Shown here in pieces: positions 38,976-49,011 of a stretch of 64,000 nucleotides of DNA. The notes below the pieces were generated by a model. The model ran no database searches, had not been told where the DNA came from, and saw nothing but the letters and a program-made list of their open reading frames with translations. The DNA is taken from the NCBI RefSeq assembly GCF_023273895.1, contig NZ_CP096883.1:1922001-1986000 (forward strand), written 5' to 3'. This stretch comes from Sphingobacterium sp. PCS056 (GTDB lineage Bacteria > Bacteroidota > Bacteroidia > Sphingobacteriales > Sphingobacteriaceae). The translations under genes were made by a program, and so were the position numbers. Numbering within the stretch: the stretch's first letter is position 1; every line of letters begins with the position of its first letter.

Positions 38976-40331
38976 ATGAGGTTAAGTACATTTTATAGGG
39001 TTTTATGGGTTCATTTTTATATGATCCTTTCCTTAAATTTCTGTTTTTCGCAAAACCCACAGGTTCAGACCATGGACGTTGGAGACGGTTGGGCCAAGAA
39101 TACGGTCAATACAGCTGTTTTTCGAAAAAACTCTCTCGTCAGTGATGCGAAGTTTCAATACATAGCCTACTACAACGAGAAGGGAAAAGTTGTATTAGGA
39201 AAAAGAAAGTTGAGCGAGAAGAGCTGGCAGCTACAGGTTACTGAATATTCGGGCAGAGCTCAGGATGCACATAATATTATCAGTATCATGATTGATGGAG
39301 AGGGATATTTACATGTTTGTTGGGATCATCATAATGGTCAGTTACGATATGCTAGGGCAAAACAGCCATATACTTTGGATTTAGGGCCTGAGCGGTCTAT
39401 GATCGGGAAAGATGAACAGTATGTGACCTATCCTGAATTTTTCAAAATGCCTGATGGCTCACTATTGTTTCTTTATCGTGATGGCGGTTCTGGGTCAGGA
39501 AATCTTGTGATGAACAGTTATGATCCCAAAAATGGAAAATGGACTAGACTGCATCGTAATTTAATCGATGGAGAAGGGAAACGAAATGCTTATTGGCAGG
39601 CTTATGTCGATAACCAAGGAACGATACATCTGTCTTGGGTATGGCGAGAAAGTCCTGATGTAGCCAGTAATCATGATATGGCATATGCTTGTTCAAAGGA
39701 TGGAGGGCTCACTTGGGAGTCTACTGCTGGAGTTCAATATACATTACCCATAAACGAATCAACCGCGGAATATGCGGTGCGTATTCCTCAAAACAGTGAG
39801 CTGATCAATCAAACATCGATGGCTGCAGATGATGATGGTCATCCATTTATTGCGACTTATTGGCGCGCAAAAGGTTCTACTATTCCTCAATATAAGCTTA
39901 TTTATTATAGGAAAGGTGCTTGGCAAGTCCGTTCTTTTGATTTTAGAAAAATGTCTTTCAGTTTGAGTGGACATGGAACAAAAGAAATACCTATAGCGAG
40001 ACCCCAATTAATGGTCAAAGGTAAAAGAGACAATGTTGCTGTCATGCTCTTGTTCCGAGATAAGGAAAGATTAAGTCGAGCTTCTGTATTGACCTTAAAT
40101 AAGTTGACGGATGATGATTATCAACTATTTGATTTGAATGACGAATCATTAGGAGCATGGGAACCCAGTTATGATACTGAAATGTGGCGAAACAAGAGGA
40201 GATTATCGCTGTTTGTTCAAGCTACTGATCAAAAGGATGGTGAAGGACTTTTGGAGTCTGGTCCAAGCAAAGTTAGGGTTATTGAATGGACGCCTAGTCT
40301 CAAACCAATAAAAAATACAATCAAACATTAA
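38976..40331 (+). CDS. BNR_4 seven-bladed propeller, probable lyase/hydrolase of rhamnose-uronate linkages
   Basis: This 451-residue exported protein (signal peptide ending CFSQ) shows the PF15892 pattern: [40 protein letters not shown] then [14 protein letters not shown], and [21 protein letters not shown]. Families built on this fold (ulvan lyases PL24/PL25 and GH145) all attack Rha-alpha-1,4-GlcA linkages. No sulfatase is nearby, so ulvan is unlikely; a rhamnose-capped side chain or RG-I fragment is more likely. The paired histidines in WDHHNG are candidate catalytic residues. The exact family was not determined. Confidence 0.78.
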   Translation: MRLSTFYRVLWVHFYMILSLNFCFSQNPQVQTMDVGDGWAKNTVNTAVFRKNSLVSDAKFQYIAYYNEKGKVVLGKRKLSEKSWQLQVTEYSGRAQDAHNIISIMIDGEGYLHVCWDHHNGQLRYARAKQPYTLDLGPERSMIGKDEQYVTYPEFFKMPDGSLLFLYRDGGSGSGNLVMNSYDPKNGKWTRLHRNLIDGEGKRNAYWQAYVDNQGTIHLSWVWRESPDVASNHDMAYACSKDGGLTWESTAGVQYTLPINESTAEYAVRIPQNSELINQTSMAADDDGHPFIATYWRAKGSTIPQYKLIYYRKGAWQVRSFDFRKMSFSLSGHGTKEIPIARPQLMVKGKRDNVAVMLLFRDKERLSRASVLTLNKLTDDDYQLFDLNDESLGAWEPSYDTEMWRNKRRLSLFVQATDQKDGEGLLESGPSKVRVIEWTPSLKPIKNTIKH

Positions 40332-40333
40332 TT

Positions 40334-42358
40334 ATGAAAAAATACCTCTTTAGGATGATATCCTGCTTCATACTCATTTTATCTTATCCCATGGATATGT
40401 TCGGACAAGGGACAAGAGATACTGTTTTTAATGTTAGAAATCCAGATCTGAATCTCAGTCCCTATACCGGCATGAACCGTCAACATTGGTTAGATGCAGC
40501 CGAATATCTTTTAAAGGGCGCGTTTAGTTATGTCAGTAATCTGGATAGCCCAATGGAGTTTCCTAAACAACCAGGAAGAAGCTATCCGAGAGATGGTATT
40601 CATACGGAAACAGAACGATTGGAGGGACTTTGTAGGACCTTGTTTATTGCTTTGCCTTTGATGAAGGAAAATCCAGATTATGAAATTGGAGGTCTAAAGA
40701 TTGCCGATTATTATCGGCATCAGATTACGCAGCTAGTGAATCCACAATCTGCGAGTTTCATACCACCTTTACCCAAAAAAGGAGGACCAAGTCAAAAGCT
40801 TGTTGAATTCGGTGGTTTGGCAGTATCGCTTATGGCTGCTCCCGAAATTTTATGGGATCCATTATCCCAAGAGAAAAAGGATATTTTAGCGCATACCCTC
40901 TTAAGTTATGGCAACGGACCTACTATTGATATGAATTGGCGTTTTTTTAATGTCATGATTTTAAGCTTTTTTAAGAGTAAAGGTTACCCGATACGTGAAG
41001 ATTATTTAAAAGAATTGCTGGAGAAGTGTTTATCTGATTATAGGGGGGATGGCTGGTATAATGATCAGCCCTATTATGATTATTATAGTATGTGGGGGTA
41101 TCAGATGTACGGAACATTATGGGCTACCTATTATGGAGACCAGATGTATCCAGATTATGCGAAGAGGTTCAGGACTCATTTTCGAGAAATGGTTGGTCAT
41201 TACCCTTATATGTTCAGTAAGGACGGGGAGATGATTATGTGGGGGAGAAGTATTGCCTATCGAATGGGAGCTGCTGTGCCCTTTCCTCTGATGGGTTTTC
41301 TAGAGGACAAAAGCATCAATTATGGATGGATGCGACGAATTGCATCAGGAACACTGCTACAATTTCTCAAACAGCCTGATTTTTTATCTGAAGGTATTCC
41401 TACACTTGGTTTTTATGGAGCGTTTGAACCTGCTGTGCAGGAATATAGCTGTAGAGGGAGTGCTTTTTGGCTAGGTAAAATATTTTTAGGATTGCTTATT
41501 CCGGATGATAATATATTTTGGACAGCGAATGAAAATTTAGGTGCTTGGGAAAGGGAGATTCCAAAAGTGAATGTCTTGAATTCTTTTGCTCCTGATGCTG
41601 AAATATTGATTACTGATTATGCAGAAATTGGCGCAGCAGAGATCAGGGCTTGGTGTGATAGTAAGACAGTGGGTTATTATCAGGGAACTGAAAATTATAA
41701 TAAGCTGGCTTATAATAGCGCATTTCCTTGGCAGGCGGATGGAAAGAATGGTGAAGTATCGATGAACTATATGTTTCATATCGATGGGACAAAATGGGAG
41801 GCACTTCGCCGCTATAAATTCAAAGGCTATCAGAATGGAATTTACTACAGGGATGCGGTATTAGCTTCGGATTCGACGATCAGATTGCAACTTGCAGATG
41901 TGATACTTCCTAATGGGATCTTGCGTGTGGATCAGGTGTATAGTCAACAAACTGCTGCGCTGCGTTTGGGACACTATGCTTTGCCTCAATATGAGGGTAG
42001 GGCAATTGTTGAGCATCAAATTAAATATAAAAAATGGACAGCAACGATCATCGACAATGGACAGTATCAGTTGGCTATTATTCCTCTTGAGAACTGGGGA
42101 AATGTTGAAATCGTAAGTGCTCAAGGTTTAAATCCAGTTACTGCTAACAGTAAAGTCTTGAATGTAATTGGAAATACCAGTGCAAATCAAAAGCGTTTGT
42201 TCGCGACGTTGATGTTATGGAAAAAATCGGGTGAGCAGTGGAAAAATGAAGAATTGTTCCCTGTAAAAAAATGGGAACTAAACTTGGATCAAGTAAAAAT
42301 CAGTTGGAAAAATGGTCGTTATCAAACCGTGAGTTTGACAGCCAAAGATCAACTCTGA
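40334..42358 (+). CDS. DUF2264 glycan-processing enzyme, long paralogue
   Basis: This 674-residue exported protein (signal peptide ending MFGQ) begins 2 bases after the propeller stop. The N-terminal about 400 residues are DUF2264: [51 protein letters not shown] segment and [20 protein letters not shown]. The C-terminal 270 residues form a beta-rich domain with [20 protein letters not shown], absent from the shorter paralogue. Likely an exo-acting uronidase or similar. It ends a four-gene operon with a terminator about 160 bases on. Confidence 0.82.
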   Translation: MKKYLFRMISCFILILSYPMDMFGQGTRDTVFNVRNPDLNLSPYTGMNRQHWLDAAEYLLKGAFSYVSNLDSPMEFPKQPGRSYPRDGIHTETERLEGLCRTLFIALPLMKENPDYEIGGLKIADYYRHQITQLVNPQSASFIPPLPKKGGPSQKLVEFGGLAVSLMAAPEILWDPLSQEKKDILAHTLLSYGNGPTIDMNWRFFNVMILSFFKSKGYPIREDYLKELLEKCLSDYRGDGWYNDQPYYDYYSMWGYQMYGTLWATYYGDQMYPDYAKRFRTHFREMVGHYPYMFSKDGEMIMWGRSIAYRMGAAVPFPLMGFLEDKSINYGWMRRIASGTLLQFLKQPDFLSEGIPTLGFYGAFEPAVQEYSCRGSAFWLGKIFLGLLIPDDNIFWTANENLGAWEREIPKVNVLNSFAPDAEILITDYAEIGAAEIRAWCDSKTVGYYQGTENYNKLAYNSAFPWQADGKNGEVSMNYMFHIDGTKWEALRRYKFKGYQNGIYYRDAVLASDSTIRLQLADVILPNGILRVDQVYSQQTAALRLGHYALPQYEGRAIVEHQIKYKKWTATIIDNGQYQLAIIPLENWGNVEIVSAQGLNPVTANSKVLNVIGNTSANQKRLFATLMLWKKSGEQWKNEELFPVKKWELNLDQVKISWKNGRYQTVSLTAKDQL

Positions 42359-42905
42359 TATTACCTTAAATAATTATTTTCTAAATGGTCATAGTCCCGT
42401 GAAAGATGATTTGAAATAGACTTGAATACGATAAAGCCCTAGTTTTTGAATTGTGAAACTTAAATGCAAGCGTGCATGCTGATGATTAAGAACTAGCAGA
42501 TACCGCAACAAAATTTAAAAACCATTTTATGTAATAGGTAGCGAAGGCACCCTTTACATAAAATGGTTTTTACTTTTTATTGATTTTTAGTGAATAATTT
42601 CCTCTCCTGAATAGATTTTGAACCTTATTGAATCGATTTCAAACCGTTTATAAGCGAATCCGCTATAATTTTGACCTTATAAGGAATTCGAAAATAGCTC
42701 AGCAGCGTGTTTCTTTTTCTTAACAATGGAACTGTATCGAGCGATTTTCTTGAGTTTGATAAGAACCAATTATAAACAAAAATATAAACAATACGACGAT
42801 GGGATCAAGTTGAAATCAACCTGTAGGGGGATTATAGGATAATGGTATGGTCCTATAATAAATTGAATAAAATAGTAATTCTAATCTAAAAACCAATTGT
42901 AAATT
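42359..42905 (+). promoter_or_regulatory. susC upstream region with terminator and leader hairpin
   Basis: This 547-base gap has no gene. It holds the terminator of the preceding cassette (separate entry), a TAATTTTG -7 candidate at 42666-42673, a small palindrome GTTGA-aa-TCAAC at 42809-42820, and a hairpin TTATAGGA / TCCTATAA (42832-42839, 42851-42858) about 50 bases before the susC start. The long leader implied (about 225 bases) could allow post-transcriptional control. Confidence 0.4.
42517..42574 (+). terminator. Terminator after the DUF2264/BNR_4 cassette
   Basis: Arms 42517-42534 and 42554-42571 (AACCATTTTATGTAA with its complement) are followed by TACTTTTT, about 160 bases after the DUF2264 stop. 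Confidence 0.75.
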
Positions 42906-45900
42906 ATGTTAACCCACTATTGCAATAAATACGCAAAAAACACATTGCTATTAAATAGTTTATTTTTAATAGCGATGACTACTTATGGTCAAGGAACTTC
43001 CATAAAAGGAACTATTCGAGACGCTTCTACAGGAAGAAATATAAGTAATGTCACCGTAAAGGTAAAAGGAAGTTCTGCAAGTACACAATCAAATACGGGC
43101 GGTAGTTTTACCATTCAGGCAAATATCGGAAATACCTTAATTATTTCTTCAGTAGGATATCAGGAAAAGGAAGTGATCGTGCCTCAGGGGGGTGTTGTCG
43201 ATGTTACGCTTATTCCATCTGAAAATGTACTTGAGGAATTAGTTGTGGTCGGATATGGAACACAAAAGAGATCGGATGTTACGGGGTCTGTGGCATCAGT
43301 ACCAAAGGATCGATTGTCAAAAATTCCGGTTACGAATGTGATGCAGGCTATCCAAGGTGCCGTATCCAATGTGACTGTTTCGCAGGCATCCTCTATACCT
43401 GGAGATGCACCTTCTACTCAAGTTAGAGGTAAGAACTCGATCAATGCATCTTCAGAACCGTATATTGTCGTTGATGGAATTCCGCTATCGCGTACAGATG
43501 GTTCTATTAATGATATCAATCCCAATGATATTGAGTCTGTCGAGATCTTAAAAGATCCATCAGCTGTTGCGATTTATGGTGTGAATGGTTCTAATGGTGT
43601 TATTTTGATCACCACAAAGCGCGGTACATCCGGAACCCCGCGTATTCGTTACAGTGGTTATGGCGGTGTAGAAAATGTTGCACATATTCTTAAGCCCGTT
43701 TCGGGAGAAGAGCTTTTAAAGCGTTATGCTGAATATTCCCGCATTAATAATAGTCCGCTATATAATGGTGGTCCGGTTCGCAATCAGTATGAGTTTGATA
43801 ATTACACCAATGGTGTGACCACAGACTGGTTAGATGCGGTGATGCAGACAGGTGTGATCCAGAATCACAATGTCAGTTTATCAGGAGGAAGTGAGAATGC
43901 CAAATACTATGTCTCTGGAGATTATCTGGATCAAAAAGGAGTTTTATTAGGATACAACTATAAAAGGTATTCATTTAGAACGAATACAGATTTTAAACCA
44001 ACTAAATATTTATCGGTAGGTACATCATCTTATATCATAGCGCATAATAGAGATGGTGGACGCGCGAGTCTTCTACAGGCTGCTGCAATGAGCCCTTATG
44101 CCAAAATGTATAACGATGACGGCACTTTAACACAGCATCCCATGTATTCGGAACAGCTTTGGACCAATCCACTTTTGCCAACGACATTAAATCCAGAGCG
44201 TCGTCAATTTAATATCACCCTCAATGGTTATGCAGATCTTAATTTTGGGGAGCTTTACAAACCGCTGGCTGGTCTGAAATACAAACTAAATGCAGGATAT
44301 TCTTATGTCCCTGGTCGTACTAATGAATATGAAGGGGAGAGTGTTTATAATTTTGCCGGGATGGGTCGTATCACAAACAGTGAATCTCAGTCGTATACAG
44401 TAGAGAATATATTAACATATAACAAGGATTTTGGTAAGCATCATCTTGATTTCACAGGATTATATGCCTCCAAAAGTAAATATTGGCAACAAGCTATTGC
44501 TACAGGAGAGGTATTCCCTAATGATGCCTTGGAATGGGGTAATCTAGGTGCTGCTGCTACACAGAAAGTGTCTTCTCAAGCCGATTTGTACCGTTCTATT
44601 TCTCAAATGGGTAGATTAAATTACTCTTACGATAGCCGTTATTTATTTACAGCAACTGTACGTCGAGATGGAGCCTCAATTTTTGGTAGGAACAATAAGT
44701 ATGGCGTATTTCCATCTGCCGCTGCAGCGTGGAATATACATAATGAATCGTTCATGAATAGCACTAAAGATGTGGTGGACAATCTAAAATGGAGAATATC
44801 TTACGGTATTTCTGGAAATGAAGCTATTGGAATTTATGAAACGCTTTCGTTGATGAATGCCAGTACCATCGCGATGAAAGGCTTATCCAATACGGCATTG
44901 AATATACGTACACGGATGGGAAATGATAATTTGGAATGGGAAAAAACAAAAGGATTAAATACGGGGATTGACTTTGGGTTATTCAAAAATAGGTTAAGTG
45001 GAAGCATCGATGTGTATAAAACCAATTCTTATGACATGCTTTTATTACAACGCCTTCCAAGGCTTACTGGTTTTGAAAACGTATGGTCTAATATTGGAAA
45101 AGTTTCCAATACAGGTATAGAGTTCACGTTGAATACCAAAAATATCGTGAAGGATGATTTTAATTGGTCCAGTACGGTTGTATTCTCTCGCAATAAAAAC
45201 AAGATTGTAGAGGTATATGGTGACGGTAAGGATGATGTTGGCAATAGATGGTTTATCGGACATCCAGTTGGTGTCATCTATGATTTTACGAAAGTGGGGA
45301 TATGGCAGGAAGAGGAAATAAAAGCTGGAGCTAATAAAGGATGGGATGAACGTGCCGAAGCAGGAAGTGTAAAATTAGCGGATCTAAATGGTGATGGTCT
45401 GATCAACGAAAGCGACCGATCAGTATTGGGACAAACTGCTCCGAAATGGACTGCTGGACTTACCAATACATTTAGCTATAAAGCATTTTCATTAAATATT
45501 TTTATCAATACGGTGCAAGGAGCACTACGCAATAACCCGCAGATCGGTTCGGCTGCAGATGAAATGGGTCGCAAAAGCACGCCAGCAGAGTTGGGCTATT
45601 GGACTCCTGAAAATAAAAGTAACGAATGGCGTTCATTGAGTAATCGTTCCAATGTATATGGTTATGGGTTTCCATCAAATGCAAGTTTTACACGGTTGAA
45701 AGATGTGACCTTAAGTTACAATATGCCACAAAATACCTTGAATAAATTGGGTATCAATGGGGCTACGGTTTATGTCAGTGGCCGAAACCTATATACATGG
45801 ACCAATTGGATTGGCTGGGATCCTGAAGCTCGAGATATCACTCGTGGATCTGCAAATGATAACCTAAACTATCCAATGGTTCGCACCTATGTACTTGGAG

Positions 45901-45917
45901 TTAATTTAACCTTTTAA
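42906..45917 (+). CDS. SusC/RagA-type TonB-dependent outer-membrane transporter
   Basis: This 1003-residue protein imports oligosaccharides across the outer membrane with its SusD partner. After the signal peptide (ending TTYGQ) comes the carboxypeptidase-D regulatory-like domain (about 30-115, GTIRDASTGRNISNVTVKVKG), the plug with the SusC signature (ILKDPSAVAIYGVNGSNGVI), and the beta-barrel ending VRTYVLGVNLTF with the terminal aromatic residue. No extra N-terminal signalling domain is present, so control is by the HTCS rather than an anti-sigma pathway. Specificity cannot be read from sequence. Confidence 0.95.
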   Translation: MLTHYCNKYAKNTLLLNSLFLIAMTTYGQGTSIKGTIRDASTGRNISNVTVKVKGSSASTQSNTGGSFTIQANIGNTLIISSVGYQEKEVIVPQGGVVDVTLIPSENVLEELVVVGYGTQKRSDVTGSVASVPKDRLSKIPVTNVMQAIQGAVSNVTVSQASSIPGDAPSTQVRGKNSINASSEPYIVVDGIPLSRTDGSINDINPNDIESVEILKDPSAVAIYGVNGSNGVILITTKRGTSGTPRIRYSGYGGVENVAHILKPVSGEELLKRYAEYSRINNSPLYNGGPVRNQYEFDNYTNGVTTDWLDAVMQTGVIQNHNVSLSGGSENAKYYVSGDYLDQKGVLLGYNYKRYSFRTNTDFKPTKYLSVGTSSYIIAHNRDGGRASLLQAAAMSPYAKMYNDDGTLTQHPMYSEQLWTNPLLPTTLNPERRQFNITLNGYADLNFGELYKPLAGLKYKLNAGYSYVPGRTNEYEGESVYNFAGMGRITNSESQSYTVENILTYNKDFGKHHLDFTGLYASKSKYWQQAIATGEVFPNDALEWGNLGAAATQKVSSQADLYRSISQMGRLNYSYDSRYLFTATVRRDGASIFGRNNKYGVFPSAAAAWNIHNESFMNSTKDVVDNLKWRISYGISGNEAIGIYETLSLMNASTIAMKGLSNTALNIRTRMGNDNLEWEKTKGLNTGIDFGLFKNRLSGSIDVYKTNSYDMLLLQRLPRLTGFENVWSNIGKVSNTGIEFTLNTKNIVKDDFNWSSTVVFSRNKNKIVEVYGDGKDDVGNRWFIGHPVGVIYDFTKVGIWQEEEIKAGANKGWDERAEAGSVKLADLNGDGLINESDRSVLGQTAPKWTAGLTNTFSYKAFSLNIFINTVQGALRNNPQIGSAADEMGRKSTPAELGYWTPENKSNEWRSLSNRSNVYGYGFPSNASFTRLKDVTLSYNMPQNTLNKLGINGATVYVSGRNLYTWTNWIGWDPEARDITRGSANDNLNYPMVRTYVLGVNLTF

Positions 45918-45923
45918 TGAAAT

Positions 45924-45963
45924 CATGAAACCATCATGAGTAAACGCTCATGATAGCTTCATC
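45924..45963 (+). repeat. Structured repeat, copy D (hairpin 1 only) between susC and susD
   Basis: The arms ATGAAACCATCATGAG (45925-45940) and CTCATGATAGCTTCATC (45947-45963) are the same as hairpin 1 of the leuD leader copies, in the same orientation relative to the gene. The loop is only six bases. The following ACC-ATAAAAAACA also matches, then the similarity stops before the susD start. Confidence 0.8.
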
Positions 45964-45987
45964 ACCGATAAAAAACAATATATACTG

Positions 45988-47730
45988 ATGAAAAAATCAA
46001 TAAATATTCAAAATAAGTTATTACCTGTCTTTGCGATCTTTTTGTTAGGTTCTGCATCTTGTAGTAAGAATTTTCTGGAAGAGAAACCCTATTCTAATTA
46101 CGAAGCTGGAAATAGTGATCCATCAACAATAGAAAATAGGGTTTTAGGTTTGCATGCGACTTTTGGTCAATTGTGGGGTTACAGTGGGCGTCAAGGATTT
46201 TTGTCGTGTTGGCAGATCGGTACTGATATCGCAAATGCTGGTTCTACGGAAGGTGTGGAAAATCCTTTTTTTCAATATGCCGATCTCAATCCAGAAAATG
46301 GTGGAGTAAGTTACTTATGGCAACGCTGTTACGAGTTTATTAACAATGCAAATAGCATTATCGAAGCTGTAGGAGGTACTAATCCAAAGGCAGCAGCAGA
46401 AGCAAGATTCTTTAGAGCTTATGCTTATCATATGTTGGTCACGCTATGGGGCGATGTGCCTTTGTTGACTACTTCTATTAAAGTTCCAACGTTCAACTAT
46501 GTACGAAATTCTACTGTAGAAGTGGACAAAGTGATTGTTGAAGATCTGGAATATGCGGCTAAGGAATTGGCTAATGTTGGAGAAGCTGCTGCACCAAGCC
46601 GGATCAATAAAGATATGGCAAGACAATTGGCCGCTGAAGTTTATCTTCGAATGGGCATGAGAGATCCTGCTTATTTTGCTAAAGCAGAAGCCATGGCAAC
46701 AGCCATCATTGAAAGTGGCAGTTATAAATTAATTGACAGTCGTTACGGCAAATACTTAAATGAGGGAGGGGATGCTTTTCGAGATATGTTTAGACAGGGT
46801 AATATGCGCCGCGCTCAAGGAAATACCGAAGCCATATGGACTTTTGAAGTTGAATTTAATCGCGAAGTGAATGGTGGAACCATCGATAATCCGCAGCATC
46901 GTCGTGTATGGCAACCTTCCTATCATAAGTGGGATGGAATGTTAAATGCTGATTCTCTAGGTGGAAGGGGTAATGGACGTTTGAGATTAAGCAATTTTAT
47001 GAAGTATACAGTCTGGAAAGGACTTCAAGGTGATATTCGGAATAGCAATTATAATATCCGAAGGACTACGAATTATAATCGACCTAATATGACCGTCAAC
47101 AATGTTGTAGTAACACCATGGAGTACAGAAATCGGTCTGGATGCCGATGGTTATCGTGTTGCTAAAGGTGCAGGGGTTAGAAATGTGACGATAAAAACTG
47201 GTGATAAAGTGATTCCTTTTCGTACAGACAGTCTGGAAGTATGGTATCCTTTCCCAACTAAATGGGGTGGTTATGATCCTTTGGATGATTTTGGTTACGC
47301 ATTGGTCAAAGATTGGCCAGTTATGCGGTTTGGAGAAACGTATCTATTAAGGGCAGAGGCACGTCTGAGACAAAATAACCTAGCTGGTGCGGCTGATGAT
47401 ATCAATAAGTTGAGAGACCGTTCTTTTAAAGAAGCTCGTAGTCAAACTGGAAATACAGCTCTAGGAAGGGTTCTAGCATCAAACATGACCATTGATTTTA
47501 TCCTTGATGAACGTGCCCGTGAATTGATATCAGAAGAAAATCGTAGGATGACCTTAGTGAGAACGAATAAACTTAAAGAACGTATTGGATTAAATGGTGA
47601 TCAAGGACCTGCGAATAAAATCATCAGTGGTTTCCAAGATTATAATGCTTTACTTCCTATTCCTTTGAGTGAAATTCAATTAAATAATAAAGAGGGAGAG
47701 GGTCTTAAACAAAATTTAGGTTATAAATAA
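45988..47730 (+). CDS. SusD/RagB-type starch-binding-like surface lipoprotein
   Basis: This 580-residue lipoprotein has its lipobox at GSASCSKN, so it is anchored at the outer membrane. TPR-like helices and the SusD core are seen in AARFFRAYAYHMLVTLWGDVP, AAEVYLRMGMR and the C-terminal DFILDERARELISEENRRM, LLPIPLSEIQLN. It forms a lid over SusC and binds the glycan at the cell surface. It is 70 bases after susC; the spacer is mostly the hairpin repeat. Confidence 0.95.
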   Translation: MKKSINIQNKLLPVFAIFLLGSASCSKNFLEEKPYSNYEAGNSDPSTIENRVLGLHATFGQLWGYSGRQGFLSCWQIGTDIANAGSTEGVENPFFQYADLNPENGGVSYLWQRCYEFINNANSIIEAVGGTNPKAAAEARFFRAYAYHMLVTLWGDVPLLTTSIKVPTFNYVRNSTVEVDKVIVEDLEYAAKELANVGEAAAPSRINKDMARQLAAEVYLRMGMRDPAYFAKAEAMATAIIESGSYKLIDSRYGKYLNEGGDAFRDMFRQGNMRRAQGNTEAIWTFEVEFNREVNGGTIDNPQHRRVWQPSYHKWDGMLNADSLGGRGNGRLRLSNFMKYTVWKGLQGDIRNSNYNIRRTTNYNRPNMTVNNVVVTPWSTEIGLDADGYRVAKGAGVRNVTIKTGDKVIPFRTDSLEVWYPFPTKWGGYDPLDDFGYALVKDWPVMRFGETYLLRAEARLRQNNLAGAADDINKLRDRSFKEARSQTGNTALGRVLASNMTIDFILDERARELISEENRRMTLVRTNKLKERIGLNGDQGPANKIISGFQDYNALLPIPLSEIQLNNKEGEGLKQNLGYK

Positions 47731-47757
47731 TCTGCTTTATGCCATTGTGATAACTTT

Positions 47758-47798
47758 AAAAAGGTCAATTTTCAGCATATTGAAAATTGACCTTTTTT
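47758..47798 (+). terminator. Terminator after susD
   Basis: A 17-bp stem AAAAGGTCAATTTTCA / TGAAAATTGACCTTTT with a 6-base loop ends in a T-run, 28 bases after the susD stop. It separates susCD from the rhamnose genes. Confidence 0.9.
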
Positions 47799-47845
47799 GT
47801 TAGACACGCCTTGATGCTTTTAGCGGTGAGTTTGGTGCGGCTGTA

Positions 47846-47864
47846 CATAACAGTGCATAACAGT
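47846..47864 (+). promoter_or_regulatory. Direct repeat CATAACAGT x2 upstream of rhaT
   Basis: Two exact 9-base copies start 10 bases apart (47846 and 47856), one helical turn, about 55 bases before the rhaT start. This is the spacing of an AraC-type or similar operator. No standard promoter element was recognised beside it. Confidence 0.35.
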
Positions 47865-47918
47865 TTACGTGCAGAAATCTTTTAATTTAGTTGATGTCAA
47901 ATACCTAAAATATATCAT

Positions 47919-48995
47919 ATGAATGCTGTTTTCGGAGTATTATTCCATTTCATTGGCGGGTTTGCGTCAGGAAGTTTTTATGTGCCCTACAAGAAAATAA
48001 AGGGATGGTCATGGGAATCTATGTGGATCTTGGGAGGGTTATTTTCTTGGATTATCGTACCACCTATAGCTGCCTGGTTAACCATTCCAGATTTTGTAAA
48101 CATCATCCGATTAGCCAGTTATTCTACATTGAGTTACACGTTTATATTTGGTCTTTTGTGGGGCATAGGCGGACTAACCTATGGTTTGGGGGTTCGGTAC
48201 CTGGGTGTTTCTTTGGGTAGTAGTATTATTCTTGGTTTAAGTATGGTTTTTGGATCATTGATGCCGAGCATCTATTATTTCTTTAACGAAACGGCAGGCA
48301 AACATGGTATTGATTATTTTTTTACTACTCAGTCAGGTATCTGCATTTTGATCGGCTTATTGATTTGTGTCATTGGTGTTTGTTTATGTGGTCAAGCTGG
48401 TATATCAAAAGAAAAAGACCTCACGTCACTTTCCACGGAAACTAAATCTGATTATAATTTTGGTTTAGGCATTGTGGTCGCTATTATTTCGGGTGTGCTC
48501 AGTGCGTGTTTTAATTTTGGAATCGAGTCTGGTAAACCCTTGGCCGATGTCGCCAATGAATTATGGAAAACGAATCATCCTAACCATGGAGAGTTTCTTT
48601 ATCAAAATAACGTTACCTATATCATTATTCTTTGGGGTGGTTTTACGACAAATTTTATCTGGTGTGTCTATCTGTTGTTTAAAAATAATACCTTTTCAGA
48701 TTATACCAAAGCAGATGCTCCGAAAGGTAAAAATTTATTGTTGTGTGCGTTAGCGGGTACAACCTGGTACTTGCAATTTTTCTTTTATGGAATGGGTGAG
48801 AGTCGCTTGGGTAATGGTGCCAGTTCTTGGATTCTTCATATGGCATTTATTATTTTGATTTCAAATGCTTGGGGGGTGGTACTAAAGGAATGGAAGGGAG
48901 TGAATAAAAAAACATATCGATCCATAATAGCTGGAATAGTGACAATTATTATTTCAATCTGTGTCGTCGGATTTGCAAGAACTTTAGAAAATTAA
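47919..48995 (+). CDS. rhaT: L-rhamnose/proton symporter RhaT
   Basis: This 358-residue inner-membrane protein has about 10 membrane helices. The N-terminus (LFHFIGGFASGSFYVPYKKIKGW), GIGGLTYGLGVRYLGVSLG and the final helices with SSWILHMAFIILISNAWG match RhaT. It takes up free L-rhamnose released in the periplasm by the PUL enzymes. It is first of four rhamnose genes transcribed together after the susD terminator. Confidence 0.93.
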   Translation: MNAVFGVLFHFIGGFASGSFYVPYKKIKGWSWESMWILGGLFSWIIVPPIAAWLTIPDFVNIIRLASYSTLSYTFIFGLLWGIGGLTYGLGVRYLGVSLGSSIILGLSMVFGSLMPSIYYFFNETAGKHGIDYFFTTQSGICILIGLLICVIGVCLCGQAGISKEKDLTSLSTETKSDYNFGLGIVVAIISGVLSACFNFGIESGKPLADVANELWKTNHPNHGEFLYQNNVTYIIILWGGFTTNFIWCVYLLFKNNTFSDYTKADAPKGKNLLLCALAGTTWYLQFFFYGMGESRLGNGASSWILHMAFIILISNAWGVVLKEWKGVNKKTYRSIIAGIVTIIISICVVGFARTLEN

Positions 48996-49011
48996 TTTAA
49001 TATATATAGCA

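Noticed and set aside
38976..40331. Reading the propeller gene as an ulvan lyase
   Set aside because: No sulfatases or other ulvan genes are in the window, and the neighbouring enzymes are those of rhamnogalacturonan breakdown; only the fold is supported.
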